Numbered from the stretch's first letter, positions 25,859 through 34,762 are shown. The stretch is DNA of 64,000 nucleotides from Chloroflexota bacterium (GCA_021824575.1 JAKAKJ010000021.1:1-64000); one strand, 5' to 3'. A program made the numbers and translations. The notes: generated from the letters alone by a model not told the origin.

Positions 25859-26800
25859 GTGAACACGGCCAAAATGTTGGGATCACTCACCGGTCAACTG
25901 ATAAAGTGCGAATGCTGCCCGCGTAATTGCGGTGTAAACCGCATCGAAGGAAAGCTCGCGGTCTGCAAAATCGGCGCGGAGATTCGGATTTCTCACGCCG
26001 GGCTGCATTTCGGCGAAGAGCCACCTATCTCAGGCGCAAAAGGCTCGGGGACTATTTTCTTCGCGGGATGCAATCTGCGCTGTGTGTTCTGCCAGAACTA
26101 TCAGATTAGCCAGGAGTTTCAGCGATACTCGACTAAAACTTTGACAGTTGACGAACTTGCGGACGAAATGCTGCGGCTTCAGTCCATCGGCGCGCACAAC
26201 ATTAATTTCGTTTCGCCGTCTCACATGATTTTTCAGATGGCCGACGCGATTGTTGTGGCGAAGAAAAAAGGGCTGACTATTCCAGTTGTATACAACACGA
26301 ACGGATACGATTCAGTGGATGCGCTTCGGCAAATCCGCGGCTTGGTGGATATTTATCTTCCGGATATCAAATACATGGACAACGCCCTCGGCAAACGGTA
26401 TTCAGCGGTTCTTGATTACGCGGAAGTGATTCCCGGCGTTCTAAAGGAAATGCTGGATCAAGTCGGTCATTTGCAATTGGATGATGACGGCATTGCCACA
26501 CGCGGACTGTTGGTTCGGCATCTCGTGTTGCCGGGCCGGCTCGATAACAGTAAAAGATGTCTCCGCTTTCTAGCGGATTTATCACCGGATGTTTTTGTCA
26601 GTATCATGTCACAATATTCGCCTCAGCATAAAGCTGGCAAGTATCCAGAAATCAATCGGACGCTGACAGAAGCAGAGTACGATGAGATCACAGAGTACGC
26701 TCTCGATCTGGGTCTTGAGAACGCTTTCGTTCAAGAACTTGAAAGTCAAACACAGTGCCTGCCTGACTTTGAGCAGGAAAGTCCATTCAATTTCACTTAA
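25859..26800 (+). CDS. Radical SAM protein, PflX/PflA-like
   Basis: A 313-residue radical S-adenosylmethionine enzyme. The cluster-binding motif is C-N-L-R-C-V-F-C in FFAGCNLRCVFCQNYQIS near residue 75. An additional N-terminal cysteine set (CECCPRNCGVNR, VCKIG) is typical of the PflX-type proteins related to pyruvate formate-lyase activators. No glycyl-radical enzyme is encoded next to it. GTG at 25859 opens the frame; ATG at 25874 is equally possible. The gene ends at a strong terminator shared with the convergent aldolase gene. Confidence 0.85.
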   Translation: MNTAKMLGSLTGQLIKCECCPRNCGVNRIEGKLAVCKIGAEIRISHAGLHFGEEPPISGAKGSGTIFFAGCNLRCVFCQNYQISQEFQRYSTKTLTVDELADEMLRLQSIGAHNINFVSPSHMIFQMADAIVVAKKKGLTIPVVYNTNGYDSVDALRQIRGLVDIYLPDIKYMDNALGKRYSAVLDYAEVIPGVLKEMLDQVGHLQLDDDGIATRGLLVRHLVLPGRLDNSKRCLRFLADLSPDVFVSIMSQYSPQHKAGKYPEINRTLTEAEYDEITEYALDLGLENAFVQELESQTQCLPDFEQESPFNFT

Positions 26801-26801
26801 T

Positions 26802-26841
26802 ACAAAACGAAGCGCCGTCTTTCGACGGCGCTTCGTTTTGT
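26802..26841. terminator. Bidirectional terminator (18-bp perfect stem)
   Basis: The 18 bases at 26802-26819 are perfectly complementary to 26824-26841 around a TTTC loop. The stem contains AAAACG at its left and CGTTTT at its right, so it terminates both the radical SAM gene and the convergent aldolase gene. Confidence 0.88.
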
Positions 26842-26852
26842 GGTTCATCAGC

Positions 26853-27935
26853 TTATGCTACCGCAATACTTTTATCCAAATACACATCTTGAATCGTATT
26901 CAATAGTTTTACACCTTCCGCCATCGGACGCTGGAAGGCTTTGCGACCGGAGATCAACCCCATGCCGCCGGCGCGCTTGTTAATCACCGCGGTGGCCGCC
27001 GCTTCGGCAAAATCGTTGTCGCCGGACGCGCCGCCGCTATTGATGAGTCCGATGCGCCCCATGTAGCAATTCGCCACTTGATAGCGGACCAAATCAATCG
27101 GATGGTCGCTGGTCAATTCGCTATAGATACGCTTATCATATTTGCCATACGAAACACCGTCCGCGTTCAGAGCGATATAACCGCCGTTGTTTTCCGCCAT
27201 CTTCTGTTTGATGATGTCGGCTTCAATCGTCACACCGATATGATTCGCCTGCCCTGTCAGGTCAGCGGACACATGATAATCCTTGTCCTTCTTGAATGCC
27301 TTATTGCGCGTGTAGCACCACAGCACAGTCGCCATTCCAAGTTCATGCGCGAGCGCAAATGCCTGTGCGATTTCAATCAGCTCGCGATGGGAATCGTCCG
27401 AGCCAAAGTAAATCGTCGCGCCGACCGCGGCCGCGCCCATCTCGTAAGCTTCCTTGACCGTGCCGAACAAAATCTGCTCGAAGTTGTTGGGATACGTCAT
27501 CAGTTCGTTATGATTGATCTTCACAATGAATGGGATTTTGTGTGCGTACCTGCGGGCAATAATGCCCAGCACGCCGAACGTCGAAGCGACCGCGTTGCAC
27601 CCGCCTTCAATGGCGAGCCTGACAATGTTCTCCGGGTCGAAATAATCCGGATTTTTAGCAAAGCTCGCGCCGCCCGAGTGTTCGATGCCCTGATCAACCG
27701 GCAGGATGGAAAGATAGCCCGTCCCGCCGAGCCGTCCGTTGCGGTACATCCGCGCCAGATTTTCGAGCACGCGGTTGCTGCGATCGGAGTGCCCAAAAAT
27801 GCGATCCACGAAATCAGGGCCGGGCAGATGCAGACGTTCTTTTGGGATCTTGGGCGAACTGAAGCCAAGCAAGGATTCGGCCTTGTCGCCCAATAAGGAT
27901 TGAATATTGTTCATTTCTTGAACTTTGGTCACCAT
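26853..27935 (-). CDS. Class I fructose-bisphosphate aldolase (DhnA/FbaB type)
   Basis: This enzyme cleaves fructose 1,6-bisphosphate into two triose phosphates through a lysine Schiff base. The 360-residue protein follows the long DhnA pattern: [17 protein letters not shown] near residue 75, [22 protein letters not shown], and the C-terminal phosphate-binding [12 protein letters not shown] and [18 protein letters not shown] segments. GGAGAA lies 6 bases before the ATG. It stands alone and is convergent with the radical SAM gene. Confidence 0.93.
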   Translation of the reverse strand: MVTKVQEMNNIQSLLGDKAESLLGFSSPKIPKERLHLPGPDFVDRIFGHSDRSNRVLENLARMYRNGRLGGTGYLSILPVDQGIEHSGGASFAKNPDYFDPENIVRLAIEGGCNAVASTFGVLGIIARRYAHKIPFIVKINHNELMTYPNNFEQILFGTVKEAYEMGAAAVGATIYFGSDDSHRELIEIAQAFALAHELGMATVLWCYTRNKAFKKDKDYHVSADLTGQANHIGVTIEADIIKQKMAENNGGYIALNADGVSYGKYDKRIYSELTSDHPIDLVRYQVANCYMGRIGLINSGGASGDNDFAEAAATAVINKRAGGMGLISGRKAFQRPMAEGVKLLNTIQDVYLDKSIAVA

Positions 27936-28122
27936 TGCATTTCTCCTTGCCCAACGCTGCGTATTTTACGCGTGTCGAGCGGTTTAGTATCCATTTCTTT
28001 GAGCAAAAGGAGGCTGCTCGAAATAGGAAATTTGTCTTTCTTGATTATAACCAGAAACTACGGCATAATGAGTCTGTGCTACTTAATCCCACGGAATTCG
28101 TAAATGTTCGCAGGAGGCTCAA

Positions 28123-28647
28123 ATGACTGACATGTATCAAAACGTTAGCGGCCAGATGGACCCGTTCAAAAAACTGGCATCGTACATTCCCGGCTTTGGC
28201 GGATATGTTGAACGGCAAAACCGCCGTGACGCCGATAAGCTTGTGCGCGACACGATCGCTCGCCGCTTCGATGAATTGATCAAGCGCGCGTCCGCTTTGC
28301 AAACCGATCTGGTCAGCGCGGGCAAACTCGAATCGGTCGGTGAAATGGAAAAGGCCGTCACTCAAATGCGGACCTTCATGGACAAGGTCAGCACGGCAGC
28401 GCGCGGTTATTCCGGTTTGTTCGACGCGGTCAAAATCAACGAGAAGGAATTGGAACAACTATATAATTTCGATTTGGCATTCTTCGATCTTGCAGACCAA
28501 ATCGGCCACGGGCTGGACAACATCGAAGCCAGCATGGGTGATGACGCCGCCCTGCCCGCCGCCATCCGCAACATCACGACGCTCGGACGTCAGGCCGTGG
28601 ACACATTCAACAGGCGCGCTGAGGCGTTCACCGGCAGCGGAAAGTAA
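28123..28647 (+). CDS. Conserved-looking helical protein of unknown function
   Basis: A 174-residue soluble protein that I do not recognise. It is predicted to be almost entirely helical with heptad-like stretches between residues 35 and 120, and it has no signal peptide or membrane helix. The N-terminal motif DPFKKLASYIPGFGGYVERQNRRDADK suggests a short amphipathic segment followed by a bundle. AGGAGG lies 8 bases before the ATG. It is followed by a palindromic repeat and a terminator. Confidence 0.75.
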   Translation: MTDMYQNVSGQMDPFKKLASYIPGFGGYVERQNRRDADKLVRDTIARRFDELIKRASALQTDLVSAGKLESVGEMEKAVTQMRTFMDKVSTAARGYSGLFDAVKINEKELEQLYNFDLAFFDLADQIGHGLDNIEASMGDDAALPAAIRNITTLGRQAVDTFNRRAEAFTGSGK

Positions 28648-28649
28648 CG

Positions 28650-28723
28650 CCATTACGGGAGTGCAGCGGCGAAGCAATCTCCTCTTTCACATGGGGATTG
28701 CTTCGCTTCGCTCACAATGACAT
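28650..28723. repeat. REP-like imperfect inverted repeat (GAAGCAATC type)
   Basis: The left arm contains GGCGAAGCAATCTCC, the right arm GGGGATTGCTTCGCTTCGC and CACAATGACAT. It belongs to the common class in which GTCATTGCGAG and CGAAGCAATC alternate in opposite orientation. A longer relative lies at 57920-58051. Confidence 0.6.
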
Positions 28724-28729
28724 AAAAAC

Positions 28730-28768
28730 AGGCACAGACAACTTTGCAAAGGCTCTGTGCCTTTTTTT
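28730..28768 (+). terminator. Intrinsic terminator just upstream of the hydroxylase fusion gene
   Basis: AGGCACAGA (28730-28738) pairs with TCTGTGCCT (28754-28762), followed by seven T. The hydroxylase fusion start codon at 28791 lies only 22 bases past the T-tract. Confidence 0.8.
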
Positions 28769-28790
28769 GTTTTTGTGGTAAAAAAATGGC

Positions 28791-30200
28791 ATGTGGCAAA
28801 CATACATAAATGCAACATCCACAGATGAAGTCCTCAAAGCCTTGAACGAAAAAGGCGAACGCGCCCGTGTTGTCGCGGGCGCGACTGATTTGATCCTCGA
28901 ACTCGAGCGCGGCGTCCGCAAAGGAATTGACACGCTTGTTGATGTAACGCGCATTCCCAGCCTCGACAAAATCCATTTGGACGAAGATGACATTATCCAT
29001 CTTGGTCCGCTCGTAACGCACAACCATTGCGCTGCATCCGATTTAATCCGCAAACGCGCATACCCATTGGCTCGCGCGGCATGGGAAGTCGGCGCGCCGC
29101 AAATCCGCAACCGCGGCACGATTGCGGGCAACCTGATTACAGCCTCCCCCGCCAACGACACCATCACTCCGCTCGTTGCATTGAACGCGTCGGTCACACT
29201 TGCATCGGTGCGCGGTGAACGCAAAGTTGCGTTGAAAGATTTTTACACTGGCGTCCGCAAGACAGTGATGCAGCCGGACGAAATGCTCGTTGACATTTCC
29301 TTCCCGGCGATGACCAGAGACCAGCGCGGGACATTTATCAAACTGGCACTGCGCCGCGCACAAGCCATCTCGCTCGTCAACGTCGCTCTGGTCTTGACGT
29401 TGAAAGCGGGCACCGTTAAATCAGCCTCGATCACGCTTGGGGCCGTCGCGCCAACCATCATCCACGCGCCCGAAGCGGAGGTATATCTCGTCGGGAAAAA
29501 ACTCACCGACGATGTCATCGCACAAGCGGCTCAATTAACAATGAACGCCAGTAAGCCAATTGACGATGTCCGCAGTTCCGCCGCATATCGCAAGCAAATG
29601 GTAAAGGTCATCACATCACGCGGATTGAAATCCCTGCGCGATAAAACTGAACGCGATGGTTTTCCAGAGAAACCAGTTTTGCTTTGGGGCAGGCAGAATG
29701 CAGAAAGCAGAACACAGAAGTTCAGCCAAACCGCGTCTGCTTCAATTGAAACAACCATCAACGGAAAAAAGCATACGTTTACTTCCGGCCATGATAAGAC
29801 TTTGCTGAGACTCTTGCGCGAGGAGGGAATGTTGACCGGGACAAAGGAAGGCTGCGCCGAAGGCGAATGCGGAGCCTGCACGGTTTTTCTGGACGGTAAA
29901 GCCGTCATGTCCTGCCTCGTCCCCGCGCCGCGCGCCCACAACGCCGAAATTGTCACCGTCGAAGGGTTGTCGAACGGCGATCAACTTCATCCGGTGCAGC
30001 AAGCCTTCGTCCAGGATGGCGCGGTGCAGTGCGGATATTGCACGCCCGGTTTCATTATGTCTGCCGCAAAACTACTGGAAGAGAATCCGCATCCAACAAA
30101 AGATGAAATTGAGCAGGCCATCACAGGCAACTTGTGCCGCTGCACCGGTTACTACAAGATTGTTCAGGCAATCGAAGACGCCGTGACGATCAAGGCATGA
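28791..30200 (+). CDS. Molybdenum hydroxylase FAD subunit fused to 2Fe-2S subunit (CoxM-CoxS order)
   Basis: This 469-residue protein joins the medium FAD-binding subunit (about residues 1-295, with RNRGTIAGNLITASPAND and the CoxM C-terminal domain) to the small two-cluster iron-sulfur subunit (about 315-469). Cysteine motifs are CAEGECGACTVFLDG...C for the plant-type cluster and CGYCTPGF...CRCTGYY for the second cluster. It passes electrons from the molybdenum subunit encoded 1.45 kb downstream. In single-chain xanthine dehydrogenases the order is Fe-S then FAD, so this order is reversed. The linker at 29690-29722 is low-complexity. No Shine-Dalgarno is visible. The substrate (purine, aldehyde, CO or other) is not determined. 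Confidence 0.92.
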   Translation: MWQTYINATSTDEVLKALNEKGERARVVAGATDLILELERGVRKGIDTLVDVTRIPSLDKIHLDEDDIIHLGPLVTHNHCAASDLIRKRAYPLARAAWEVGAPQIRNRGTIAGNLITASPANDTITPLVALNASVTLASVRGERKVALKDFYTGVRKTVMQPDEMLVDISFPAMTRDQRGTFIKLALRRAQAISLVNVALVLTLKAGTVKSASITLGAVAPTIIHAPEAEVYLVGKKLTDDVIAQAAQLTMNASKPIDDVRSSAAYRKQMVKVITSRGLKSLRDKTERDGFPEKPVLLWGRQNAESRTQKFSQTASASIETTINGKKHTFTSGHDKTLLRLLREEGMLTGTKEGCAEGECGACTVFLDGKAVMSCLVPAPRAHNAEIVTVEGLSNGDQLHPVQQAFVQDGAVQCGYCTPGFIMSAAKLLEENPHPTKDEIEQAITGNLCRCTGYYKIVQAIEDAVTIKA

Positions 30201-30206
30201 CATGCG

Positions 30207-30629
30207 ATGACGAAATATAGTTCCTACCACCAGCGCAGAGCAGAGCCGGAACCCGAGCGTTCCCATCCCGTTTGGCGCGGCATCGGCTGTTTGATGATCG
30301 CGATCGTGCCAGTCATCTCTTATGGCCTCGCGGTTCTCACGGCCAGCTTCGCCTTCGCGCAGAATTGGCCATTGCCATCTCAATTGCTTGGTCGTCCCGT
30401 CACACCATCTTTTCTTTGGAGTCTCCCTGGGCTGGTCCCCATCCTTGCCGCAATCGAGAGCATGAACAATCTTTATCTTCTGCTTGCGCTTACATTTGTT
30501 TACATTGTTATACTTGGCGCTATAATTTCATTCGGATACGCGCTTGTGTATCAAATTGCCGGTCCCCCGCGGCTTGGTCCGCTGGATGTGGAACGGCCCA
30601 ATATAAAAGTCAAAAGATACAAACGATGA
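30207..30629 (+). CDS. Small membrane protein of unknown function
   Basis: A 140-residue protein with two to three membrane helices (about residues 25-50, 70-85 and 90-118) between a charged N-terminus (RRAEPEPERSHP) and a basic C-terminal tail (NIKVKRYKR). The start is 6 bases after the hydroxylase fusion stop, so it is probably co-transcribed, but I recognise no family. It ends at a perfect palindromic terminator. Confidence 0.7.
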   Translation: MTKYSSYHQRRAEPEPERSHPVWRGIGCLMIAIVPVISYGLAVLTASFAFAQNWPLPSQLLGRPVTPSFLWSLPGLVPILAAIESMNNLYLLLALTFVYIVILGAIISFGYALVYQIAGPPRLGPLDVERPNIKVKRYKR

Positions 30630-30633
30630 TGAA

Positions 30634-30665
30634 AAAAGCGTGACGTCCATGGACGTCACGCTTTT
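30634..30665. terminator. Bidirectional terminator (perfect 16-bp palindrome)
   Basis: The 32 bases at 30634-30665 form an uninterrupted palindrome (AAAAGCGTGACGTCCA and its complement), with A-run and T-run ends. It separates the small membrane protein gene from the convergent acidic protein gene. Confidence 0.85.
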
Positions 30666-30668
30666 GAT

Positions 30669-31544
30669 TTAATCAACAGCAGGCGACTCGTCTTCTTCGT
30701 CATCTTCGATAGATTCCTCCGGCTCCGGTTCTTCCGTCTCCGGCCACTCAGACTCTTCCTCGGCGCCTTCGCCTTTTTCCTCGGCTTCTGATTCACCTGC
30801 TTCCGCTTCGCCCTCCTCTTCGGCCTCGCCTTCCTCGCCGCCTTCTTTCCCTTCTGATTCTTTTTCCTCTTCGCCTTCAGCAGACTCCCCCTCCTCGTTC
30901 TCAGGCTCTTCAGATTCAGATTCTTCCTCCTCTGACTCTTTTTCCTCATCCTCTCCCTTCTCGGATTCTTCGGATTCATCCTCTTCGGGTTCGCTCTCTT
31001 CCTCATCCTCCTCTTTTTCTTCTTTCCCCTCGCCCTCTTCCTCCTCATCCTCTTCGGATTCCGATTCTTCTTCCTCCGGTTCGTTTTCTTCTTTTTCGCC
31101 TGCTTCCTCGTCTTCTGCCTCAGATTCTTCCTCTTCCTCGCCGCCCTCTTCCTGTTCGCCCTCCGCAACTTCCGTTGCTTCAGTGTCCTTGAATCCATGT
31201 TCAGATTTGGCCTCGCCCGCTTCTTCCGCGCCGCCTTCGCCCTCATCGGCAGCATCATCGGAATCCGTTTCCTGGCTGGTGTCTTTCACACCGCGTTCCG
31301 CCCACGCCGAGACTACATAATCATGCACGTCCGGCATCTCATCGTGAAGCGCCTCCATGAATCCAGAATAATCGCGGTAGATGCTTCGATCCTCCGGTTG
31401 GCCGCGACTCAGTTCTTCGTGGACAGCGCCCAGCATCGCAAGCGCCTCCTCGGATGAAAGATCGCGCGCATCCAACCGTGACTGGAGATAATCCAATATC
31501 CCCTTGGCGCCAGAATCTTTAAACAGGTCGTTGGAAAAAGGCAT
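30669..31544 (-). CDS. Extremely acidic Glu/Ser-rich protein of unknown function
   Basis: From ATG 31544 (GAGG upstream) the protein has 291 residues. About residues 1-95 look like a folded helical domain (MPFSNDLFKDSGAKGILDYL, EEALAMLGAVHEEL, DYSGFMEALHDEM). The remainder, nearly 190 residues, is low-complexity Glu with Ser, Gly, Ala and a few Lys, ending in DDEEDESPAVD. There is no signal peptide or membrane helix. It sits, on the opposite strand, between the two parts of the molybdenum hydroxylase and is transcribed divergently from the molybdopterin subunit. I recognise no family; a long polyanionic tail fits a chaperone-like, nucleic-acid-mimic or cation-binding role, all speculative. 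Confidence 0.75.
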   Translation of the reverse strand: MPFSNDLFKDSGAKGILDYLQSRLDARDLSSEEALAMLGAVHEELSRGQPEDRSIYRDYSGFMEALHDEMPDVHDYVVSAWAERGVKDTSQETDSDDAADEGEGGAEEAGEAKSEHGFKDTEATEVAEGEQEEGGEEEEESEAEDEEAGEKEENEPEEEESESEEDEEEEGEGKEEKEEDEEESEPEEDESEESEKGEDEEKESEEEESESEEPENEEGESAEGEEEKESEGKEGGEEGEAEEEGEAEAGESEAEEKGEGAEEESEWPETEEPEPEESIEDDEEDESPAVD

Positions 31545-31567
31545 AAGAACCTCGTAAAGTAAAACCC

Positions 31568-31596
31568 AATATACTCTAGACCACTCAAAAGGGCAA
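31568..31596 (-). promoter_or_regulatory. Promoter of the acidic protein gene
   Basis: On the minus strand TTGCCC (31596-31591) and TATATT (31573-31568) are separated by 17 bases, placing the start of transcription about 20 bases before the ATG at 31544. Confidence 0.45.
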
Positions 31597-31609
31597 TCAT
31601 AAGAAGTTG

Positions 31610-31615
31610 TATAAT
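31610..31615 (+). promoter_or_regulatory. -10 element upstream of the molybdopterin subunit gene
   Basis: A perfect TATAAT preceded by TTG lies 35 bases upstream of the ATG at 31651. No convincing -35 is seen. It would make this gene a separate unit from the fusion gene upstream. Confidence 0.45.
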
Positions 31616-31650
31616 ACAAACAAGATTAACAAAAACCAACGGAGATTTCC

Positions 31651-33837
31651 ATGCCAGCAATTGGACAATCCATTCCGCGCGTGGATGCGCGCGATAAAGT
31701 CACCGGAAAGGCGCAGTATTCAGGCGACCTTTCCATGAGGGGCATGTTGCACATGAAGATTCTGTTTGCCGAACGCCCACATGCCTGCATCAAAAATATC
31801 AGGACCGGCAAGGCGGAGGCCGCGCCTGGCGTGGTTGCGGTGTTTACAGGCAAAGATGTCCCGGTCAACGAATACGGATTGCAGATTCCCGACCAGCCCG
31901 TTCTATGCGGACCGGGTTCGTCAAAACCTTATACAGACATTGTTCGATTTGTCGGCGATCAAGTCGCGGTTGTCGTGGCACACAGCGAAGCCGAAGCGCA
32001 GGCCGCCCTTAAGTTAATCGAGGTTGATTATGAAGATCTGCCGGTATTAAGCGATCCAATCGAAGCGATGAAACCCGGCGCACCGCTTCTTCATCCTGAC
32101 CGAGGCGATTCGAATGTCTGTGTGCATTACAAGATCCGCAAAGGAAACATCGAAGAAGGTTTTGCCAAAGCGGATGTTATTGTTGAGGGCGAATACCGCA
32201 CCCCCGCGCAGGAACACGCATATCTCCAACCCGAAGCCGGGCTTTCTTACGTTGACGAGGAGGGCCGCATCACCGTTGCCTGTGGCGGTCAATGGACAAA
32301 CGCGGATCGGGATTCCATCGCGCACGCGCTCAACCTGCCGGAAGAACGCATCCGCGTCATCTACCCTGAAATCGGCGGCGCGTTTGGCGGGCGCGAAGAT
32401 TTGTCGGTGCAGATTGTGCTGGCCCTCGCCACATGGAAACTTCAGCGGCCGGTCAAAATTATTTGGAGCCGCCGCGAATCCATCATCGGACATTCCAAAC
32501 GGCATCCGGTCACTTTACGCGCAAAATGGGGCGCAACAAAGGACGGCATGTTAGTCGCCGCGGAAAGCGAAATCATCGGCGATGGCGGCGCGTACATGTA
32601 CACATCCAACAAGGTTTTGGGCAATGCAACCATCACATCCACCGGTCCATATTTCATCCCAAATGTAAAAACGGATGTATACGGCGTTTACACAAACAAT
32701 GTGCCAGGCGCGGCATTCCGCGGATTCGGTGCGCCACAGGCATTGTTCATGGCAGAAGGCCAGATGAATAAGATCGCTGAAAAACTGGGCATGGACCCGG
32801 TTGAGATTCGGTTGAAGAACGCCCTCCGCGAAGGATTAACCTTAGGGGTTGGCACGCCGCTTCCAAATCCGGTGAGTATCTCGAAGGTTATCGAAGCCGC
32901 GGCCAAGAAATCAAACTGGACACCGATCAATAAATCCCCAACAGTCACGCGTCGTCAATCCGCATTGGTTCGCGGACGCGGTTTCGCAGCGGGATTCAAG
33001 AATGTCGGCTTTTCGTTTGGCTATCAGGAAAATAGCTGGGCCAAAGTGGAAATCCACGGCAACGGCAATATCGAACGCGTGATCGTACATCATGCCGGCG
33101 CGGAAGTTGGACAAGGCACGCACACCGTGATGGCGCAAATGGCGGCGGAGGTTGTGGGCATCAACCCATCCAAAGTAAAAGTAATTCCATCTGACTCTGC
33201 GGCGCAAGGCAACCCCGGTTCATCATCCGCATCACGCATGACATTCATGGCAGGCAACGCCATCAAAGGGGCCGCAGAAGCAGCGTTGAAAAAATGGAAG
33301 GCGGAAGAAAGACCAGCCATTGCCGAATATACATATCTCGCGCCGAAGACAACTCACATGGATCACGAGACCGGTTATTCCTATCCAAACTTTTCGTACG
33401 CATATTCCGCCGAAGCCGTGGAAGTGGAAGTGGATACCGAAACCGGTCACGTCCGACTTGCGAAAGTTGTCGTGGCCGATGATGTTGGCAAGGCGATCAA
33501 TCCCAATCTCGTGGTTGGACAGATCGAGGGCGCAGTTGTGCAAGCGCAGGGCTACGCCATCACAGAAGATTTCAAAACAAAAGACGGCCGCGTGCTGACC
33601 GATCAACTCAGCACATACCTGCTTCCAACAATTTTGGATATTCCCGAAAAAGTTGAATCCGTAATCGTTGAAGTTGCGGAGCCAAATGGTCCATGGGGCG
33701 CACGCGGCCTCGGCGAGATTCCATTTCTGCCGCTGGCTCCGGCCATCGCCGCCGCGATTCACGACGCAACCGGCGTTTGGATCAATGAATTTCCGTTCAC
33801 GCCCGAACGCGTTCTGCGCGCATTGGGCAAAATCTAA
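31651..33837 (+). CDS. Molybdenum hydroxylase large (molybdopterin-binding) subunit, XdhB/CoxL family
   Basis: The 728-residue catalytic subunit carries the molybdopterin cytosine dinucleotide-type cofactor and hydroxylates its substrate with water. Family landmarks are IPRVDARDKVTGKAQYSGDL at the N-terminus, QEHAYLQPEAGL, GGAFGGREDL (cofactor binding), RGFGAPQA, GQGTHTVMAQMAAEV and the catalytic glutamate in GARGLGEIPFLPLAPAI near residue 690. The CO dehydrogenase active-site Cys-containing loop (AYRCSF) is not present; the corresponding segment reads AAFRGFGAPQA, so it is not a form I CO dehydrogenase. ACGGAG precedes the ATG. It works with the FAD/2Fe-2S fusion protein. The substrate is unknown. 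Confidence 0.93.
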   Translation: MPAIGQSIPRVDARDKVTGKAQYSGDLSMRGMLHMKILFAERPHACIKNIRTGKAEAAPGVVAVFTGKDVPVNEYGLQIPDQPVLCGPGSSKPYTDIVRFVGDQVAVVVAHSEAEAQAALKLIEVDYEDLPVLSDPIEAMKPGAPLLHPDRGDSNVCVHYKIRKGNIEEGFAKADVIVEGEYRTPAQEHAYLQPEAGLSYVDEEGRITVACGGQWTNADRDSIAHALNLPEERIRVIYPEIGGAFGGREDLSVQIVLALATWKLQRPVKIIWSRRESIIGHSKRHPVTLRAKWGATKDGMLVAAESEIIGDGGAYMYTSNKVLGNATITSTGPYFIPNVKTDVYGVYTNNVPGAAFRGFGAPQALFMAEGQMNKIAEKLGMDPVEIRLKNALREGLTLGVGTPLPNPVSISKVIEAAAKKSNWTPINKSPTVTRRQSALVRGRGFAAGFKNVGFSFGYQENSWAKVEIHGNGNIERVIVHHAGAEVGQGTHTVMAQMAAEVVGINPSKVKVIPSDSAAQGNPGSSSASRMTFMAGNAIKGAAEAALKKWKAEERPAIAEYTYLAPKTTHMDHETGYSYPNFSYAYSAEAVEVEVDTETGHVRLAKVVVADDVGKAINPNLVVGQIEGAVVQAQGYAITEDFKTKDGRVLTDQLSTYLLPTILDIPEKVESVIVEVAEPNGPWGARGLGEIPFLPLAPAIAAAIHDATGVWINEFPFTPERVLRALGKI

Positions 33838-33846
33838 AATCCAACC

Positions 33847-33875
33847 GCAGGGACACGGCGGCGCCGTGTCCCTGC
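33847..33875. repeat. 29-nt intergenic palindrome
   Basis: GCAGGGACACGGCG and CGCCGTGTCCCTGC (14 bp) are perfectly complementary around one central G. It lies between the molybdopterin subunit and the hydrolase gene and has the same 14-1-14 layout as the element inside moeA. There is no T-tract. Confidence 0.85.
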
Positions 33876-33886
33876 CAGATTAAATT

Positions 33887-34762
33887 ATGGGCTTTCCTTA
33901 CCGCGGTGAACTACAGGAATTGAACGACAAGACACGCCGACAAATCGGCGGCACATTTATCCAACTTTCCGATGGATATACACACTATGAATTAGGCGGG
34001 CCCGCTGACGGAAAAGGTGTTGCCCTCGTTCATGGATTCTCCGTGCCTTATTTCATTTGGGACCCCACCTTCAACGCGCTGACTTCATCCGGATTCCGCG
34101 TTTTGCGATATGACCTGTTTGGACGCGGCTTCTCCGACCGGCCGCGAACAAAATACAATCTTGATTTGTTCATTCGCCAATTGCATGAGCTATTGGATAA
34201 GCTTGGTATCCAACAGGTTTTTGTAATCGGGCTTTCCATGGGCGGAGCCATCTCATCCGGCTTCGCGGTGAAATATCCCGAACGCGTTCTCAAGCTGGCT
34301 TTGATTGACCCAATTGGAACGCAGCCAATGCCGCTTTCATGGATTTATAAAGCCGCGATCCTGCCCGGCGTCAGCGAGTTGATTCTCGAACTGGCTGGAA
34401 CTGAGAAGATGGTCAAAGCCGTCGCGTCCGACTTCTTCGATCCGGCGCACGTGGAAATGTTCCAGAAACAATATCGTCCGCAGATGCAATATCGCGGTTT
34501 CAAGCGCGCGATCTTATCCACGCTTCGAAATAAGACCGTGAATGGCTTCCCGGAGATTTATAATCAATTGGGAAAATTAACAATGCCCGTTTTGCTCTTT
34601 TGGGGGCGGCGCGACCAGACTGTGCCGTTCGAACAAAGCAAATCAATTCTGGCCGCAGTCCCGCGCACGGAATTTCACGCAATCGAAGATACGGGCCACA
34701 TTCCGCATTATGAAAAGCCGGAGATTGTCAATCCGATACTGATTCAATTCCTGAACAAATAG
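33887..34762 (+). CDS. Alpha/beta-fold hydrolase
   Basis: A 291-residue alpha/beta hydrolase. The oxyanion region is VHGFSVPYFIWD, the nucleophile elbow GLSMGG (Ser near residue 120), the acid follows in LLFWGRRDQTVPF and the catalytic histidine is in DTGHIPHYEKP. The ligand cannot be predicted; esters, lactones and epoxides are all possible in this family. It follows the hydroxylase subunit after a palindrome, has no clear Shine-Dalgarno and may be co-transcribed with that subunit. Confidence 0.87.
   Translation: MGFPYRGELQELNDKTRRQIGGTFIQLSDGYTHYELGGPADGKGVALVHGFSVPYFIWDPTFNALTSSGFRVLRYDLFGRGFSDRPRTKYNLDLFIRQLHELLDKLGIQQVFVIGLSMGGAISSGFAVKYPERVLKLALIDPIGTQPMPLSWIYKAAILPGVSELILELAGTEKMVKAVASDFFDPAHVEMFQKQYRPQMQYRGFKRAILSTLRNKTVNGFPEIYNQLGKLTMPVLLFWGRRDQTVPFEQSKSILAAVPRTEFHAIEDTGHIPHYEKPEIVNPILIQFLNK

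Noticed and set aside
30656-31258. Long Lys/Arg-rich reading frame overlapping the acidic protein gene on the same strand
   Set aside because: It is the frame-shifted shadow of the Glu-rich GAA/GAG codons, giving an artificial basic protein. It has no ribosome site.
31651-33837. Assignment of the molybdenum hydroxylase as form I CO dehydrogenase
   Set aside because: The active-site cysteine loop of CoxL (AYRCSF) is absent; the segment reads AAFRGFGAPQA as in other hydroxylases.
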